A stretch of 64,000 bases of DNA from an uncultured bacterium. Lineage in GTDB: Bacteria; Spirochaetota; Leptospiria; Leptospirales; Leptonemataceae. Numbering within the stretch: the first letter of the stretch is position 1; every line of letters begins with the position of its first letter. Shown here piece after piece: positions 1 to 8,246 of the stretch. The position numbers and the translations under genes were made by a program. The notes beneath the pieces were generated by a model, which made no database searches, had not been told where the DNA came from, and saw nothing but the letters and a program-made list of their open reading frames with translations. The stretch is from contig CALFVU010000007.1 in assembly GCA_937928085.1 (NCBI GenBank), forward strand, positions 62,001 to 126,000. The letters are read 5' to 3'.

Positions 1-1305
1 TAAATATTCTAAGTTCTGTTCTAAAGCTTTACGATAAGAATCGGAACCCCATAGTTTATCAATGTAATATTGATTTTTAGATTTAGTAAATTCAAATTGA
101 TTGGGATATAGTTTTTTTATAATTCGTAAGTATTCATAACCCACTTGAATAGGATCAATTTCTAAAGAAACTGGATAGATTTGAATTCCTTTACATTTTT
201 GATTTTTGTAAATAGAAAAAGTTGGATAAAACTCAATAAGACCAAATTTTACACCTTTTAAATTTAATTTTCGCATTTCATTTAAAACTAATTCATTATC
301 CATCCATGGAGAGCCAGTGTAAATAAAAGGTTTTGTTGTACCACGTCCTAAACTTAAATTAGTTCCTTCTAAAAAAACCAAACCTACATACATAATTGCT
401 GATTCTATATTGGGTATATTGGGAGAAGGATTAATCCACGTATTCGCTAAAGTCCAGTTAATATTTTTGGGATCAAAATTTTCCATTCGTATAATTTTTA
501 GTTTAAGATTTTTATATTTAAACACAGACATAAAAATTGAATATTCTGCCGGAGTTAATCCATATAAATAAGGAACAGGCGCTTCGCTAACAAAACTAAC
601 GTAATTTTCTTCCAAAAAATGTCCTGCTGAATTCCATATACCATAAGGATGGGGTCTATCCAAAATAATCACTTCCTTCTGAAGAAGATCTGCAGTTTCT
701 AATATATATGTCAAGGTAGAAATGTAAGTATAACTTCTTACAGGTAAATTTTGAATATCTACAAGAATTGCATCAATTTGGTTTATATATTCTAAAGGTG
801 GTTTTTTGATTTTAGAATATAGACTTATAATAGGAATATTGTATTTTGTATGATATTTAACCACATCAGTAGATAAAAAGTCTTCAGAACTAAATATTCC
901 ATGCTCAGGTTCAAAAATCACCTTAGGTAAAATTTTTTTTTCGTATAGAATTTCTAAAATAGATTTTAATTGCTGATTTACACCAGTTAAATTTGTGAAT
1001 AAACCAAAAGAGATATTATGTAAAAAATAAAAATTTACATATTCAGAAATATCTAAACCTGTGTATAACTTTTTATCTTGCATACCATATAATGTTTTGA
1101 ATTTAGAAGATATATTCAATAAAGATGATTTAGGAGAATATACACAAATTCTTAGCTTGTCGTAAAAAGAAAAAATTTCAAAACTAGAAAATCTATTCAA
1201 TTCACAATTGTAATTATTTATATAAAAAAAAGCATTTTCTATGGATTGATGTGACTTACAAAAAATAAATAAAAAAAACAAAAAATAAATAGTAGTCTTT
1301 TTCAT
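1..1305 (-). CDS. NamZ-like (DUF1343) exo-beta-N-acetylmuramidase lipoprotein, C-terminus cut by window start
   Basis: Reading the minus strand from the ATG at 1303-1305 gives 435 open codons that run off base 1, so the C-terminus is missing. The N-terminus is a basic start, a hydrophobic run and a cysteine at residue 16 (FIFCKS), a probable lipoprotein signal. The next part matches the DUF1343/NamZ family: a TNLTGVN segment, then EPEHGIF about 20 residues later, and the family-like DRPHP and LSLGRGTTKPF motifs. NamZ enzymes remove terminal N-acetylmuramic acid from peptidoglycan fragments, so the likely role is wall recycling or scavenging at the envelope. No other wall-recycling gene is visible nearby. 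The family call is from remembered motifs; the enzyme activity is inferred. Confidence 0.8.
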   Translation of the reverse strand, partial: MKKTTIYFLFFLFIFCKSHQSIENAFFYINNYNCELNRFSSFEIFSFYDKLRICVYSPKSSLLNISSKFKTLYGMQDKKLYTGLDISEYVNFYFLHNISFGLFTNLTGVNQQLKSILEILYEKKILPKVIFEPEHGIFSSEDFLSTDVVKYHTKYNIPIISLYSKIKKPPLEYINQIDAILVDIQNLPVRSYTYISTLTYILETADLLQKEVIILDRPHPYGIWNSAGHFLEENYVSFVSEAPVPYLYGLTPAEYSIFMSVFKYKNLKLKIIRMENFDPKNINWTLANTWINPSPNIPNIESAIMYVGLVFLEGTNLSLGRGTTKPFIYTGSPWMDNELVLNEMRKLNLKGVKFGLIEFYPTFSIYKNQKCKGIQIYPVSLEIDPIQVGYEYLRIIKKLYPNQFEFTKSKNQYYIDKLWGSDSYRKALEQNLEYL

Positions 1306-1472
1306 ATTATTAACAGAATGTAATATTTTTATCGTAACTAAATTTTCAATATAAGTAAGAAATGATATAAATTTTAATCATATTCAGAGAATTCAATATT
1401 TATTTTTCTAAATTACCAGTTTTAAAAAATTATAAAAAAATACAATTTTATAAAAAAAGATGTTTTTTTAAG

Positions 1473-1501
1473 TTGACATTAGTTTTTAATAAATTTATAT
1501 C
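1473..1501 (+). promoter_or_regulatory. possible sigma-70 promoter for the FecR-domain gene
   Basis: TTGACA at 1473-1478 is followed after 17 bases by TATATC at 1496-1501. Transcription would start very near the GAGGAGG ribosome binding site of the gene starting at 1519, giving an unusually short leader. The -35 is consensus and the -10 is weaker. The rest of the divergent gap from 1306 to 1472 is AT-rich with no other clear signal. Confidence 0.4.
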
Positions 1502-1518
1502 TAATGAGGAGGTAGAAA

Positions 1519-2370
1519 ATGAAAAACATTCGTTATTTAATAATTTTTGTGGGGCTTGTGTCATTGGAATTTTGCAAAAAAGAAAGTATAAAAGAAGCAA
1601 ATATTGAGCAACCAATAGCTAAAATTCAATACATTAAAGGCGTAGTAAAAATAGAGAGAGAGGGAAATGTTATCGAAGGAAAAATCAATGATTTCTTACA
1701 AAAAAATGATATCTTGTATACAGAAAAAGATTCTGTTGTAGACATTATAATTAGACAGAAAGGAATTATAAGAATTACGGATAACACAAAAATCAAAATT
1801 AATTTTATCACATCAGAAAATATTGAAATATTTCAAGATAAAGGATCAATAATAACACATTTAAGAAAATTAAAAGAATCAGAAAATTACTCTATTGTAA
1901 CACCTACATCAGTTGCTGCCGTTAGAGGAACAAGTTTTATTACTAAAATTATAAATGAGAACCAAACGAATTTTGCTTTGATAGAAGGAAGAATCGAAAT
2001 CAAAAATAAAAAAGGTGAAACTATTATTTTAGAACAAGCTGGAGAAATTATTGTAGAAAGGGATAAAGAATTATCAAAGAAAAAAATATTACCATTATCT
2101 AAAGAATCATTACAAATCTTAAAAGAAATTGCTTCTCAAGATAAGGGAAATATACAAGAATATGCTAGTTTTGTAACAGAAATAAAAAATTCCTCTATGT
2201 ATAAATACATAGCAACAGATACAAACTACGAAGAAAAAGTTGAAGAATTTAAAAAATTACCGGAAAAAAAAGTTATAGAGAAAATTAAATCCAGCGAAGA
2301 AAATGTAATACAGAGAAATATTAAGAAAGATCCATTAAAAATTCCTTCAGAAAAAGATTTCGAAAAATGA
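1519..2370 (+). CDS. FecR-domain lipoprotein
   Basis: A 283-aa exported protein starts after a strong GAGGAGG site. The signal ends in SLEFCKKE, with cysteine 19 as the likely lipid site. Residues about 35-180 look like a FecR domain: a stretch resembling the perturbing-signal beta region, then TPTSVAAVRGTSF and a later ALIEGRIEIKN strand. The C-terminal 100 residues are charged and probably helical. FecR domains in Gram-negative bacteria are sensory or scaffold modules; no FecI-type sigma factor or TonB receptor lies nearby, so the signalling role is unproven. It is transcribed away from the NamZ-like gene and ends at a shared terminator with the next, convergent gene. Confidence 0.8.
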   Translation: MKNIRYLIIFVGLVSLEFCKKESIKEANIEQPIAKIQYIKGVVKIEREGNVIEGKINDFLQKNDILYTEKDSVVDIIIRQKGIIRITDNTKIKINFITSENIEIFQDKGSIITHLRKLKESENYSIVTPTSVAAVRGTSFITKIINENQTNFALIEGRIEIKNKKGETIILEQAGEIIVERDKELSKKKILPLSKESLQILKEIASQDKGNIQEYASFVTEIKNSSMYKYIATDTNYEEKVEEFKKLPEKKVIEKIKSSEENVIQRNIKKDPLKIPSEKDFEK

Positions 2371-2388
2371 TAAAATTTCAATTACAAT

Positions 2389-2423
2389 AAAAGAGATCAA
2401 AGTATTATCTTTGTATCTCTTTT
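2389..2423. terminator. bidirectional terminator between convergent genes
   Basis: An inverted repeat pairs AAAAGAGAT-CAAAG (2389-2402) with CTTTG-T-ATCTCTTTT (2409-2423), with one unpaired T and a six-base loop. It lies between convergent genes ending at 2370 and 2432, and T-runs occur on both strands, so it can serve both. Confidence 0.7.
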
Positions 2424-2431
2424 ATAAAATT

Positions 2432-3358
2432 TTATCGAATTCGTAAATTTTGACTTATAAAAAAAATTCTATGATACATCAAAGGATCTATTCTTGCTTG
2501 TTGTGAGTTTGTTTGATTTTGTTCTTCAAATTGCTTTGCTTTATTTGCATCAAAAATTAAAATTCTAAACATGTTATAAAAATTAAAATCTGCTTTGTAG
2601 GCAGAATAATGATGACTTCGGACAATTGTTCTTCTACGATTAAATTCCAAAGTATAAGTGTGGTTAGGAATATTTTTATATATTTTTGTTTTCTTTTCTT
2701 CAGGTGTTGGTGGTACATAGTTTGTACTAATCAACTTATCCAAAGTTGGACCTTGATCGCCATAAAGAATTACAGGAAGACCTTGAGATGGATACTTCAT
2801 TATATAACTTACATATTTCCAAACTGGAGGGTAAATATCTCCTATAATTTTTAAATTACCAACTGCATTTTTCATCCTATTCACGACATTGTAATAATGT
2901 TTATATTCCGGATCTTCGGGTGTCCAGATTTTTTCGGGTTGTATATCTTGTGGTGTAATTTTAATAAAACGTGTTAAAAAAGTTCTTTTATCTGGATCAT
3001 ATACCCTCCATTTAGGATGAGGTACAATTTTTCTTTCTGTTGGATCTACAGCTGTAGTTTCGTAATATGCTATTACCCAAACGAGTAAATCAATTCTTTG
3101 GCTTGTGTTGTTATCAATATTAAAAAAAATATCTAGAATTTCTCCTCTACCATCTGGAGAATATCTTCTATCTAGAGATATTCCATTTATATCAATTCTA
3201 GGATCTTCTACACTTACGGGAAAATAATCCTCAATTTTTATGATTTCTTTTTTTTGTTCTTCTTGTGGCTGTGTACTTACATCTCTAATTGGCGGTGTTT
3301 GATATATGAAAACGAAAATAAACGATAAAATAATAATTTTTGAAATTATATTTTTCAT
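2432..3358 (-). CDS. exported protein of unknown function
   Basis: A 308-aa protein with an N-terminal hydrophobic segment (residues about 5-20) that looks like a signal peptide or anchor. I do not recognise the family. The body is hydrophilic and rich in Pro, Tyr and Arg, with motifs such as SPDGRGEILDI, a PPTPEEKK segment and an RSHHYSAY stretch near residue 250. The fold looks beta-rich, and a conserved spirochaete surface or periplasmic protein is plausible. An AAGGAGT-like site precedes the ATG. It is a single-gene unit between the FecR lipoprotein gene and the MoxR operon. Confidence 0.75.
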   Translation of the reverse strand: MKNIISKIIILSFIFVFIYQTPPIRDVSTQPQEEQKKEIIKIEDYFPVSVEDPRIDINGISLDRRYSPDGRGEILDIFFNIDNNTSQRIDLLVWVIAYYETTAVDPTERKIVPHPKWRVYDPDKRTFLTRFIKITPQDIQPEKIWTPEDPEYKHYYNVVNRMKNAVGNLKIIGDIYPPVWKYVSYIMKYPSQGLPVILYGDQGPTLDKLISTNYVPPTPEEKKTKIYKNIPNHTYTLEFNRRRTIVRSHHYSAYKADFNFYNMFRILIFDANKAKQFEEQNQTNSQQARIDPLMYHRIFFISQNLRIR

Positions 3359-3483
3359 TATAGTACTCCTTATTTTATATATATCGTAAAAAAAAAATGC
3401 AAATTAACAAAAAATTATTTGATATTTTAAAAGTCCTTAAAAAATATCAACTGTAATATTTTATTTATATTGTAAAAAGATAT

Positions 3484-4347
3484 ATGGAAAAAATTAAAAT
3501 CGAAGGTGTAGAAATAGAACTATCTCCACAAGATACATTAGATGTAAAATGGGTAGGAAATCAATTTGTAAAAGATCAATTAAAAGCTGCTTGGTTAAAA
3601 ATTCATCCGAAAGATATTCCTTTAAACCCTCGTCTAATCGGAAAACCAGGTGTTGGCAAAACTACGCTCGCATGCGCAGTAGCAAAAGAATTGGAAAAAC
3701 CCTTTTGGATATTTCAGGCTACAATGGACACTAGACCAGAAGATTTACTAATAACTCCCGTTATCTCCTCAGAAGGAAAAATCAAATATGTTGCATCTGG
3801 AATTGTAACAGCTATGATTAAAGGTGGAGTTGCGATTCTTGACGAAGGTAATCGAATGGGAGAAAAATCATGGGCATCATTAGCTCCTTTACTAGATCAT
3901 AGAAGGTATATAGAATCCATTATTGTTGGAATCAAAATTTATGCTTCAGAAGAATTTCGCTTTGTTACTACAATGAACGAAGATGCCTCTACTTTCGAAG
4001 TACCAGAATACATTCAAAGCAGATTGCAACCCTCAATTTATATTGATTTTGCAGATGCAGACGAAGAAAAAGAAATTTTATTAGCCAATATTCCTTTTGC
4101 TCCTGAAAAAATAGTTGACTATGTGGTTGACTTTTTACAGAAATCCCATTTAGAAGATGAACCTTTTTCTATTCGTGATGGAATTAACATCATTAGATTT
4201 TTGATCAAAATTGCGTATCAAAAATATAATTTTAATAAGGAGTATGAATTGTCAAAACTTAAAGAAAAAGAAATCAAAGAATTATTATATCTTTCTGTTC
4301 AGCAAATTTTAGGAGACGAAGCACTAAGATATTTAGATTTTATATGA
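3484..4347 (+). CDS. MoxR-type AAA+ ATPase
   Basis: A 287-aa AAA+ ATPase. Walker A is GKPGVGKTT (residues 53-61), Walker B is GVAILDEGN (D120, E121), a sensor-1-like VTTMNED lies near 161-167, and the arginine in YIQSRLQPS (R180) is a candidate finger. This pattern is typical of the MoxR/NorQ/GvpN group, which act as chaperone-like activators of a partner protein. The gene overlaps the next by an ATGA, so the 621-aa protein at 4344 is the likely partner. No VWA-domain protein, the common MoxR partner, is present in this operon. Confidence 0.85.
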   Translation: MEKIKIEGVEIELSPQDTLDVKWVGNQFVKDQLKAAWLKIHPKDIPLNPRLIGKPGVGKTTLACAVAKELEKPFWIFQATMDTRPEDLLITPVISSEGKIKYVASGIVTAMIKGGVAILDEGNRMGEKSWASLAPLLDHRRYIESIIVGIKIYASEEFRFVTTMNEDASTFEVPEYIQSRLQPSIYIDFADADEEKEILLANIPFAPEKIVDYVVDFLQKSHLEDEPFSIRDGINIIRFLIKIAYQKYNFNKEYELSKLKEKEIKELLYLSVQQILGDEALRYLDFI

Positions 4348-6209
4348 ACCCCTTATTTGATTTAGTAGAACAAAATATTGAAATTTCTCCACAAACGAAA
4401 GCAATTCCTATTGTACATGGTTCCCTAGAGTTCACATTACTAATACGAAAATTTTTTTATGATAATCAACCAGATTTAGTTGCTATAGAAGCCCCTGTTT
4501 TTTTACAAGAAAAAATTGATACAATTCTACCCAATTTGGATTCATATCCTGTAGTAAAATTTAATGGAGAAATTACAAATTATTTTATTTTTGAACCCCT
4601 TGAACCTATTGTTGAAGCTATAAGAAATTGTAATGAATTCAATATCCCATTTTATTTGATCGATCAACCACCCTTAAATAGTAAATTTACTTTATCTTAT
4701 AAAAATTTTGATGACTTTCCAGATACTTTTATTTTAAACTTTTTATCATTAAAAGAAGTTTATAAAATTTATATAGAGAATTCGAAAATTAAAAGTCATC
4801 CTATTGATCTTCTAAGAGAATTGTATATGACAATTCAAATCAAAAAATTAGAAATAGAAAATCAAAATAAACAGATTGTATTAATTTGCGGTTTTAAGCA
4901 TTTAAAAAATATAAAATATTTTTATAAAAATAATTTAAAAAAACTTGAAGAATTATTTCAACAATTATATAGAAAATTTGAACTGGCAGAAAATAAAAAA
5001 ATTCACATTGAAATTTTTAGTTTGTCGAATTCTTCTCCAGAAGTTTTATCCCAACCAGGATTTTACAATGATATTTGGTTACAATATAGAGATAACCCCA
5101 AGCAATGGAAATTACTCAATCGAATTCGTTTACAAAGAGATGTGTACCGTTTGTCGAAAATTGAATACGAAAAACAATCTGGAGAATTTATTCCCCCACA
5201 AAAAGAAAAATTGATTTTTCAATTTTCAAGAAATTTAAGTTTATTATATAAAAAATTATTACCAAATCCTTTAATTTTGATTCATTCTGTAAAAGGATTT
5301 ATTAATGATAATTTTGCAAGAATTTTTTATGAAATTTTAATGACGTTTAATAAAAAAAACTCCCCTTTCGAAGAAATAAAAATTTCTCTCGAAGAAATGA
5401 ATTTAGACTCTGAAATCATTCGTTTTAGAATTAAACTTTTTCGTGAACAAAATAAAACTTTTCAACAATTAAAATCAAAAACTACAAAAGAAGATTTTGA
5501 AGGTCAATGGAAAACCTTATGGAATAGAGAAGGAATTTGTTCTTATCCTCCAGAAGATTTCATTATAGAAAATTTTTGTTTAGAGTTAAGAAAAAAAGCT
5601 TTAGATATAGTAAAATCTTTAGAGAAAAAAATTCATCCTTTTACTTCTAGTTTATTAGATGGAATTGATTATAGAGAAACTATACGAAACTACTATAAAA
5701 ACACTATTTACGTAATCGAAGAAATACATAAAGATTGGGATGCAGGAAATGTAGTGATTATTTTTAATGAAGATGAAAATTATTATAGCTGGAAAAATGT
5801 TTGGTGGGGCGAACATTCACAAGAAGGAGATATGGCATTTTATTCCACTCCCCCCGAAGATATGATCATAGGACCAGGTATTGCTCGTTGTATCTATGGA
5901 GGATTTTTAATATCTTACCCCCCGAGAAGACTTACTTTCATATGGGATGATTACGAATTAAGAAACTTTCGTTCAGCAAAAGAAAAACTATTATCTGCTG
6001 GTATTTTGTTTAACCAAAAAAATTCAGTAGTTTATATAGCTGAAAAACCACAAAGCCCCAAAATGAATTATTTTGCTTCCCGATTTGGACAAAAAATTAT
6101 TTATATTCCTATACGTACAATAAACCAACAAAAATTAAATCGAATTAGAAGATTTCACGTTTTAAGCGGGCATGATAGAAGAAAAGATGCTGACAAATAT
6201 ATATGGTAA
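4344..6209 (+). CDS. 621-aa protein of unknown family, translationally coupled to MoxR ATPase
   Basis: This gene starts inside the MoxR stop codon (ATGA), implying coupled expression. The product is soluble: no signal peptide or membrane helices. The first 200 residues have an alternating strand/helix pattern with IPIVHGS near residue 22, VAIEAPVF near 50 and IVLICGFKHL near 178, which recalls TraB/EreA-like or erythromycin-esterase-like folds, though I cannot confirm homology. The C-terminal 200 residues carry many Trp, Tyr and Asp (KNVWWGEHS, ARCIYGGF, TFIWDDYELRN) and end in SGHDRRKDADKYIW. I do not assign a function. A substrate or effector partner for the ATPase is the simplest reading. 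Confidence 0.8.
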   Translation: MNPLFDLVEQNIEISPQTKAIPIVHGSLEFTLLIRKFFYDNQPDLVAIEAPVFLQEKIDTILPNLDSYPVVKFNGEITNYFIFEPLEPIVEAIRNCNEFNIPFYLIDQPPLNSKFTLSYKNFDDFPDTFILNFLSLKEVYKIYIENSKIKSHPIDLLRELYMTIQIKKLEIENQNKQIVLICGFKHLKNIKYFYKNNLKKLEELFQQLYRKFELAENKKIHIEIFSLSNSSPEVLSQPGFYNDIWLQYRDNPKQWKLLNRIRLQRDVYRLSKIEYEKQSGEFIPPQKEKLIFQFSRNLSLLYKKLLPNPLILIHSVKGFINDNFARIFYEILMTFNKKNSPFEEIKISLEEMNLDSEIIRFRIKLFREQNKTFQQLKSKTTKEDFEGQWKTLWNREGICSYPPEDFIIENFCLELRKKALDIVKSLEKKIHPFTSSLLDGIDYRETIRNYYKNTIYVIEEIHKDWDAGNVVIIFNEDENYYSWKNVWWGEHSQEGDMAFYSTPPEDMIIGPGIARCIYGGFLISYPPRRLTFIWDDYELRNFRSAKEKLLSAGILFNQKNSVVYIAEKPQSPKMNYFASRFGQKIIYIPIRTINQQKLNRIRRFHVLSGHDRRKDADKYIW

Positions 6210-6266
6210 ATTGATTAAAAAAATAAGTGATAGATTTTTAATACAAAAAATGAATGATGATTTAAA

Positions 6267-6803
6267 ATGAAAAAAAATCCTGTTATAGCAACTACTGGAA
6301 GTATTGCTATTTATAGAATTTGTGATTTAGTTAGAAACCTCTCTAAAAAAGGAGTTTATGCAAGAATTATAATGACTAAAAACGCAACAAGATTCATAAG
6401 TCCTATAACTTTTGCAACACTTAGCAACAAAAAAGTAATCGTAGATGAATGGGATGAGGGGATGCTTCATATCGACTTGAAAAATGAAGCCTCTGTGTTT
6501 ACTATAGCTCCAGCTACAGCAAACATAATAGGCAAAATCGCTAATGGAATTGCAGATGACTTAGTATCAAGTACATATTTAGCTATGAACGTTCCCGTAA
6601 TTATTGCACCTGCAATGAATCCAAATATGTACTTATCAAAAGCAGTGCAAAGAAATTTAAAATTACTCAAAGAAGATGGTGTGATAATTTTAGATCCTAC
6701 CCATGGAGAAGTCATTTGTGGAGATATTGGATATGGAAAGATGATCGACATTGAAACAATCGAAAAAACCATATTAGAATTTCATTATAAAAATGAATTC
6801 TAA
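6267..6803 (+). CDS. coaC: phosphopantothenoylcysteine decarboxylase (stand-alone CoaC half)
   Basis: The 178-aa product matches the flavoprotein half of CoaBC. It has TTGSIAIYR at the FMN-binding N-terminus, the active-site histidine in [26 protein letters not shown], the PAMN motif, and the substrate-lid cysteine in [11 protein letters not shown]. It decarboxylates 4'-phosphopantothenoyl-cysteine to 4'-phosphopantetheine in CoA synthesis. Most bacteria encode it fused to CoaB; here it stops after the lid and the ligase is a separate gene overlapping by 11 bases. panC lies about 25 kb away in the same window. Confidence 0.9.
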   Translation: MKKNPVIATTGSIAIYRICDLVRNLSKKGVYARIIMTKNATRFISPITFATLSNKKVIVDEWDEGMLHIDLKNEASVFTIAPATANIIGKIANGIADDLVSSTYLAMNVPVIIAPAMNPNMYLSKAVQRNLKLLKEDGVIILDPTHGEVICGDIGYGKMIDIETIEKTILEFHYKNEF

Positions 6804-7488
6804 GTTTGATCCAAAACAGTTTAAAGTAATTGTTACAGCTGGACCTACCCGAGAATGGATCGATCCAGTGCGTTATATCTCGAACCCATCTTCTGGAAAA
6901 ACTGGATATGAATTAGCTAAAAAATGCATAGCTTATTTTAGAGAAGTAGTATATATTCACGGACCGGTTTGTAAAGAATATACAGAAATTTCAAATACAA
7001 AAACCATTTCTGTAACGACAACTCAAGACATGGCAAATGCGGTATTTAAAGAGATAGACAATTACACTATATTAATTATGTCAGCTGCACCAGCAGATTA
7101 CAAAATTAAAAATATTTATTACGAAAAAATCAAAAAATCAAACGAAAATCTTACACTAGAATTAGAACCCACTATCGATATTTTACACACCATAGGAAAT
7201 ACCCTACTTAAAAATTATAAAAAATTGATTTTAGTTGGATTTGCAGCAGAAACTCATAACTTAGAAGAATATGCAAAAGAAAAATTAATCAAAAAAAATC
7301 TTCATTTTATTTGTGGGAATTATGTTTATAAGGAACAAAATGGATTTGGTGATATAAAAAACGAAATCATTATTTTCGATAAATGGAATGATCAACAAAG
7401 AATTCGTTTAGCAGAAAAACAAAAATTAGCTGAAGAAATATTGAATTTTTTAATTCTTAAAATCACTGATGTATGGTATAAGATATGA
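6793..7488 (+). CDS. coaB: phosphopantothenate-cysteine ligase (stand-alone CoaB half)
   Basis: The 231-aa product matches the C-terminal half of Coa[24 protein letters not shown] at the N-terminus, MSAAPADY where most have AAVADY, a KIKK lysine motif, and [17 protein letters not shown]. It joins cysteine to 4'-phosphopantothenate using nucleotide triphosphate. It begins 11 bases before the coaC stop in another frame, so this is a genuine two-gene arrangement unless a frameshift exists at the junction. It overlaps the next gene by ATGA. Confidence 0.88.
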   Translation: MNSKFDPKQFKVIVTAGPTREWIDPVRYISNPSSGKTGYELAKKCIAYFREVVYIHGPVCKEYTEISNTKTISVTTTQDMANAVFKEIDNYTILIMSAAPADYKIKNIYYEKIKKSNENLTLELEPTIDILHTIGNTLLKNYKKLILVGFAAETHNLEEYAKEKLIKKNLHFICGNYVYKEQNGFGDIKNEIIIFDKWNDQQRIRLAEKQKLAEEILNFLILKITDVWYKI

Positions 7489-8246
7489 ATGTGTTACTTC
7501 TTACTGGTATAAAAGAAGAATTAAAAAAAATTTTAGATAACCATTCTTTTTATTATAATAAAGAATTACACTGTTATTGTTCTAAAATTTACCCAAATTT
7601 ATGGGCATCCACTACCGGACCAGGACTAAAAGAAAGAAAAAAAATTAAAAAATTGTTAGAAAATCTACTTCCCGAAATTATTATCAATGCTGGATTAGTA
7701 GGAGTATTAGATGAAAGAGAAAATATTCAAATAGGAGATTTAGTAAAAATTGGAACTATAATCAAACAAAGTAATTCAATTCAATTTGCAGGAGGCCCAG
7801 GTAGATATACTTTAATTACTGTGAATCAACCTATTTTTGATCCAATTGAAAAACTTGATTTAAAATATGAATTTAAAGCTAATGTATGCGATATGGAAGC
7901 AGCACATCTCATTGAACTTGTTGGAAATTACGAAATCTTTAAAAAGGAAAGTTATATATTATTCATTAAGATAGCAGGAGATAGACCCGAAAATTCTTAT
8001 CTTTTTGAATATGAACATTTAATTCGAAATTGGAAACAAAAAAAATTAAAAGAAAAAATACAAGTAGCATTTCAGTTTCCTGAAAAAATTTTTGGATTAA
8101 AAAAACTGCTTAAAATAAAAGAAAAAGCTTTAAATAGCTTATCAAATTATACTTTAGATGCTATAAGAAAAATTTATGAACATAAAGGAATCCCACACAA
8201 TTTAGGAAGCATTTTTATTCCCCATGAAGAAGTCAATATTTTATGA
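7485..8246 (+). CDS. nucleoside phosphorylase/nucleosidase superfamily protein
   Basis: A 253-aa cytoplasmic protein with the PNP/UDP superfamily pattern: ASTTGPGLKE near residue 42, IIINAGLVGVLDE in the first glycine-rich strand, a GDLVKIG strand, and VCDMEAAHLIE near 138, equivalent to the ribose-binding MEAA motif. The later KIAGDRPEN supplies an Asp in the catalytic-base position. The family includes MTA/SAH nucleosidase and futalosine hydrolase; the substrate cannot be told here. The C-terminal 80 residues are helical and beyond the usual domain length. It sits between coaB and the TPR gene with ATGA overlaps on both sides. Confidence 0.75.
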   Translation: MNVLLLTGIKEELKKILDNHSFYYNKELHCYCSKIYPNLWASTTGPGLKERKKIKKLLENLLPEIIINAGLVGVLDERENIQIGDLVKIGTIIKQSNSIQFAGGPGRYTLITVNQPIFDPIEKLDLKYEFKANVCDMEAAHLIELVGNYEIFKKESYILFIKIAGDRPENSYLFEYEHLIRNWKQKKLKEKIQVAFQFPEKIFGLKKLLKIKEKALNSLSNYTLDAIRKIYEHKGIPHNLGSIFIPHEEVNIL

